DNA of 64,000 nucleotides from Lysinibacillus sp. B2A1 (GTDB taxonomy: Bacteria > Bacillota > Bacilli > Bacillales_A > Planococcaceae), in contig CP027224.1 in the NCBI GenBank assembly GCA_002973635.1, positions 3,234,501-3,298,500 of the forward strand, given 5' to 3'. Under the pieces are notes generated by a model. The model made no database searches and was not told the DNA's origin. It worked only from the letters and a program-made list of their open reading frames with translations. Of the stretch, positions 61,367 through 64,000 are shown one piece after another (positions within the stretch are counted from its first letter, which is position 1; each line of letters opens with the position of its first letter). A program made the translations under genes and the position numbers.

Positions 61367-62222
61367 TGTAACAGTAATTGGCTTGGGATCAATGGGAGCA
61401 ACATTAGCACGGATCCTGCGTAAAAAGGGCTATCAAGTAACAATATGGAATCGTTCAATAGCAAAAGCAGAACCTTTAATAAAAGATGGAGCTATCCTTG
61501 CTGCTAGTGTAGCTGCTGCTATAAGTGCAAGTGAGGTGTCAATTATCTGTGTGTCAGATTATAATGCTTCATTTACTATTTTGGATACAAAAGAAGTCAA
61601 ACAAGCTCTCTCAGGCCGTGTACTTATCCAATTGAGTACAGGTAGTCCCCAGCAAGCTCGTGACAATGAATCATGGGCACAAGAGTATAATGTGGAATAT
61701 CTCGATGGAGCAATAGCGGCTTCACCACTCCAAATGGGTAATTCAGAGGCTACAATTTTCACATCAGGTTCCTTAAAAGCCTATCAACAGAGTGAGCATA
61801 TTTTAAAATGTTTAGCTGGAAATGTACCTTATCTTGGAGAGCAAGTTAGTGCTGCATCTTCTACAGATTTAGCCTTTCTTTCATATCTGTTTGGTTCCTA
61901 TTTAGGTTTTTTCCACGCAGCGTGTATCCTTGAATCAGATGGACTACGTATAGATGATTTCGGTTCTATGATTGCCCATGTTTCACCAGTGATTGGTGAG
62001 GTTATTAAGTTTGAAAGTGAAGTAATTCAAACAGAAACCTACGATAACCCACAGAGTTCTATAAATATGTGTATGACGACAGTTGATCTTTTTATGGAAC
62101 AAGCACAAGACGCAAAAATAAACAATGAATTTCCGATGTTTGCCCAAGGTCTTTTCAAGAGAGCTTTGGATGCGGGCTATGGAAATGAAGAGCTCGGTGC
62201 TTTGATAAAAGTATTGAGATAG
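61359..62222 (+). CDS. NAD(P)-dependent oxidoreductase (imine reductase/HIBADH type)
   Basis: 287 aa. GLGSMGATLARIL is the cofactor motif; NRSIAKAEPL selects NADP. The second domain carries a helix with TDLAFLSYLFGSYLGFFH where HIBADH proteins have the catalytic Lys; the Lys is absent, so an imine-reductase-type (Asp/Tyr) assignment fits better than 3-hydroxyisobutyrate dehydrogenase. Reduction of an imine or similar group is inferred. Coupled to AlkC (8-nt overlap). Confidence 0.85.
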   Translation: MNNVTVIGLGSMGATLARILRKKGYQVTIWNRSIAKAEPLIKDGAILAASVAAAISASEVSIICVSDYNASFTILDTKEVKQALSGRVLIQLSTGSPQQARDNESWAQEYNVEYLDGAIAASPLQMGNSEATIFTSGSLKAYQQSEHILKCLAGNVPYLGEQVSAASSTDLAFLSYLFGSYLGFFHAACILESDGLRIDDFGSMIAHVSPVIGEVIKFESEVIQTETYDNPQSSINMCMTTVDLFMEQAQDAKINNEFPMFAQGLFKRALDAGYGNEELGALIKVLR

Positions 62223-62277
62223 AGTAGATGGGCAAAAAGTGTGATGATTTTTATGAATTCATAGCCTAAAATATGTG

Positions 62278-62300
62278 AAGACCACTTCAGAAGTGGTCTT
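62278..62300 (+). terminator. Hairpin after oxidoreductase gene
   Basis: AAGACCACTT with AAGTGGTCTT, perfect 10-bp stem and 3-nt loop. No T tract follows, so termination is uncertain. Confidence 0.5.
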
Positions 62301-62419
62301 ACATACAAGGTCACTCTCTGTATGGGAAATGTGAGGGGACACATCCATCCAGACAAGAATTTACATGGTCTTGGTAATGTGTTTTTACACATAATATTTA
62401 AATGATGTGAGGTGCTATA

Positions 62420-62860
62420 ATGAAGAAAATAATCCTGATAGCACTAGCGGTAATCCATGTTTGTTTATCGTTAACAATTTATATTATCGGAAATAAATAT
62501 GAATTTACTGTAAAATATACAAACACTTGGTTAGCTAATTTATTCGTTAGTCTATTACTTCTAGTAACCTTTATATTTAACAAGGAAAATGTTATTAAAA
62601 AAATATCAAATCCATTATTAACAATTTATCCTATAGGGTTAGCTTTGATAAGCTTTATTATTTTTTATAATCTCCCTAATTACACTTATTTAGAAGCTAA
62701 AGACATAGTAATTAGGGAGACATCCGAAGAAATTGATATTTCTAAAGAAGATGATATAAAGGGGCAATTAGGAATGTATTATATATACACAAAAGATAAT
62801 GTATATATATTCAACTCTGAAGATGGCAAATATTCTAAGAGAAAAAATCTTAATGAATGA
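62420..62860 (+). CDS. Membrane protein with soluble C-terminal domain
   Basis: 146 aa. Three membrane helices (about 3-23, 37-55, 65-86), then an acidic domain of about 60 residues (EEIDISKEDDIKGQLGMYYIYTKD) with beta-strand pattern. Family not recognised. GAGGTGC precedes ATG at 8 nt. Confidence 0.7.
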   Translation: MKKIILIALAVIHVCLSLTIYIIGNKYEFTVKYTNTWLANLFVSLLLLVTFIFNKENVIKKISNPLLTIYPIGLALISFIIFYNLPNYTYLEAKDIVIRETSEEIDISKEDDIKGQLGMYYIYTKDNVYIFNSEDGKYSKRKNLNE

Positions 62861-63201
62861 ACAAATTGATTTAATATTAAGAAAGGGATTGCTGTTAGAT
62901 GAAGTTACGGCAATTAAGCTTATCTGGTTTGGAGAAATATAAGTTGCAAACTTAGTAGTTGTCAAGTAGGTCGTGTTACAGTATAGACTAGGAAATTTTC
63001 GTAAAATTTGATTTTCTAGGCTAGAAATGGTAAAGTAAAAACAACTTTAGGTAAAGGAGGAGAATTCTAATGAAAAAAAGATCAATTCGTTTTTTAAGTA
63101 TGGGTATAGGGTTCTCCACTGCTGTTTTTTTCTAAAATGCATATTCAAGGGAGAAGTCTGCAGTTTTTTAGAAAAATAGTAACCTAAAGGAGATTATATC
63201 A
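62861..63201. other. Gene-free region with a truncated frame
   Basis: About 340 bp. Contains the 21-codon frame at 63070 and a weak hairpin at 63124-63176. No normal gene. Confidence 0.5.
63070..63135 (+). CDS. Possible 21-aa peptide or truncated gene start
   Basis: MKKRSIRFLSMGIGFSTAVFF. AAAGGAGGAG precedes ATG at 7 nt, a near-perfect site. The sequence reads like the signal or membrane anchor of an exported protein that stops after 21 codons. It may be the broken front end of such a gene or a small membrane peptide. Confidence 0.45.
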   Translation: MKKRSIRFLSMGIGFSTAVFF

Positions 63202-63594
63202 ATGAAATCAAAATTAGTTCGAAAAAATCCAATACAGGTGCCAAACCCTGTTGGAAAATATAGTCATGTAACAATCATTCCAAAAGATGCAACAATGTAT
63301 GCATTTTCTGGACAAATTGGTGTAGGACACGATGATCAATTGCCGAAAACTATACGTGAGCAAATTACAAATACTCTAAAAAATATTGAAATTATTTTAG
63401 CGTCGGAGGAAATGGATGCCACACATGTTGTGAAGGCTAACATTTGGGCGACAGAGGCAATAGATTGGGATTATTTCGATTATATATGGGATACAATGTT
63501 TGGTGACTCTTATCCCTCAATGACCATTGCCTACGTGTCAGAACTAGGTTTACCAGATATTAAAATAGAAATTGATATATGGGCTGCAAAATAA
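63202..63594 (+). CDS. RidA family protein
   Basis: 130 aa, slightly longer than the usual 125. PVGKYSHVTIIP, then YAFSGQIGVG, and HVVKANIWATEAIDW and LGLPDIKIEIDIWA in the C-terminal half match the YjgF/YER057c/UK114 fold. RidA proteins hydrolyse reactive enamine/imine intermediates, forming trimers. The Arg that binds the substrate carboxylate in the archetype is not in its usual place near residue 105, so deaminase activity is uncertain. GGAG precedes ATG. Confidence 0.85.
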   Translation: MKSKLVRKNPIQVPNPVGKYSHVTIIPKDATMYAFSGQIGVGHDDQLPKTIREQITNTLKNIEIILASEEMDATHVVKANIWATEAIDWDYFDYIWDTMFGDSYPSMTIAYVSELGLPDIKIEIDIWAAK

Positions 63595-63672
63595 AGTGAA
63601 AAATCCATAATATCCTTCAAAAAGATTATAAAAAGTTTTATCTTAAATAACAATGTCACTCATTTAAAAAAA

Positions 63673-63735
63673 TGTAGAGAACCCCAAAAGTTAGACTTTA
63701 ACCAGAATGAATTTCTTTCATTCTGGTTTTCTTTT
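63673..63735. other. Possible IS3-family terminus
   Basis: TGTAGAGAACCCCAAAAG, then TTAGAC, has the TG start and the CCCCAAAAGTTAGAC pattern seen at the ends of IS150-type elements. It is followed by the hairpin CCAGAATGAA/TTCATTCTGG with a T tract at 63702-63735. The opposite end is not in the window. Confidence 0.5.
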
Positions 63736-63832
63736 AGGCTGCCAAACTTTCGCGATAGGTGACTGGACTACATTCAAGTTTACTCCTTATTCACTTGTCA
63801 TTGTAGTAGTCCATAATTCCTTTATACCACCT
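63734..63832 (-). pseudogene. IS3-family transposase C-terminal remnant
   Basis: Minus-strand frame ends SPVTYRESLAA at TAA 63734, the usual IS3 OrfB tail (SPVxYR). Upstream it reads DYYNDK, one in-frame TGA, then IRSKLEC, matching YYNxxR-IxxxLG-SP in this family; CGA to TGA would explain the stop. Only 33 codons are open. It is a degraded element at the window edge. Confidence 0.65.
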
Positions 63833-64000
63833 TTATATTTTTACTTTCACAAGTGCAATCCAATCATTAAACTCTTTTTTCTAATAATACTTCTTGAAAA
63901 TCACTAACAACGGTTCGGAAATTGAGCTTCATATGCAACTCAATGGTCTTCAAGTAAAGCCCCCGATGGTCTGATAAAGAAGATATAAGAATTAAATTTG
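63833..64000. other. Window end, no gene
   Basis: Probably continues the degraded IS3-type element. No open frame with a ribosome site. Confidence 0.4.

Noticed and set aside
63707..63907. 66-aa plus-strand frame at the right end
   Set aside because: No ribosome site and antisense to the IS3 transposase remnant.

Overview
The window is AT-rich DNA with a low-GC Gram-positive gene style: strong GGAGG ribosome sites, TTG and GTG starts, and intrinsic terminators after most units. Spore-germination Ger(x)C lipoproteins, an OsmC protein, DUF421 and DUF3955 proteins and the protein sequences in general point to a spore-forming Bacillaceae/Planococcaceae member, most likely Lysinibacillus. That assignment is inference from remembered family resemblance; no rRNA or tRNA gene is present to confirm it. 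I see no CRISPR array and no intact prophage.

Layout. 1-6 kb: an orphan Ger(x)C lipoprotein, DinB, EamA, DUF421 and OsmC genes, then a 1.2-kb gene-free block of nested repeats. 6-15 kb: a papain-like/NlpC-type protein followed by SUFU, DUF6138, DUF4259 and Imm26-like genes, which resembles a set of orphan immunity genes, plus a YdcF protein. 14-24 kb: GNAT, nucleoside deoxyribosyltransferase, YbjQ, a WYL regulator, a MORN-AAA+ fusion protein, a TetR/DUF3995 pair with matching operators, and cell-envelope enzymes (D,D-carboxypeptidase, lipoprotein, SH3-polysaccharide deacetylase). 24-30 kb: gltS-hutG divergent from a LysR gene, then an acyl-CoA dehydrogenase / SDR / phosphotransferase operon behind a FadR-like box; the SDR carries a frameshift. 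30-43 kb: small accessory genes, several pseudogenes and gene remnants (TPR, integrase, duplicated methyltransferase tail), and a PadR-regulated ABC exporter with two near-identical operators. 43-64 kb: three more Ger(x)C genes, a methyltransferase gene split by a mobile repeat, isochorismatase, SDR, a MarR/threonine-aldolase-like pair, small membrane proteins, a WYL/monooxygenase/AlkC/imine-reductase-like group, RidA, and an IS3-type remnant at the right edge.

The most unusual feature is a dispersed non-coding repeat of about 300 bp. One copy (46083-46378) sits exactly inside a methyltransferase gene; removing 300 nt restores one continuous reading frame. Two more long copies (7127-7411, 32575-32836) and a partial one (6999-7064) lie between genes. 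It encodes no protein and has a hairpin near each end, so it looks like a non-autonomous element moved by another transposase. The window is also rich in one-mutation pseudogenes, which suggests recent decay or sequencing error at homopolymers.
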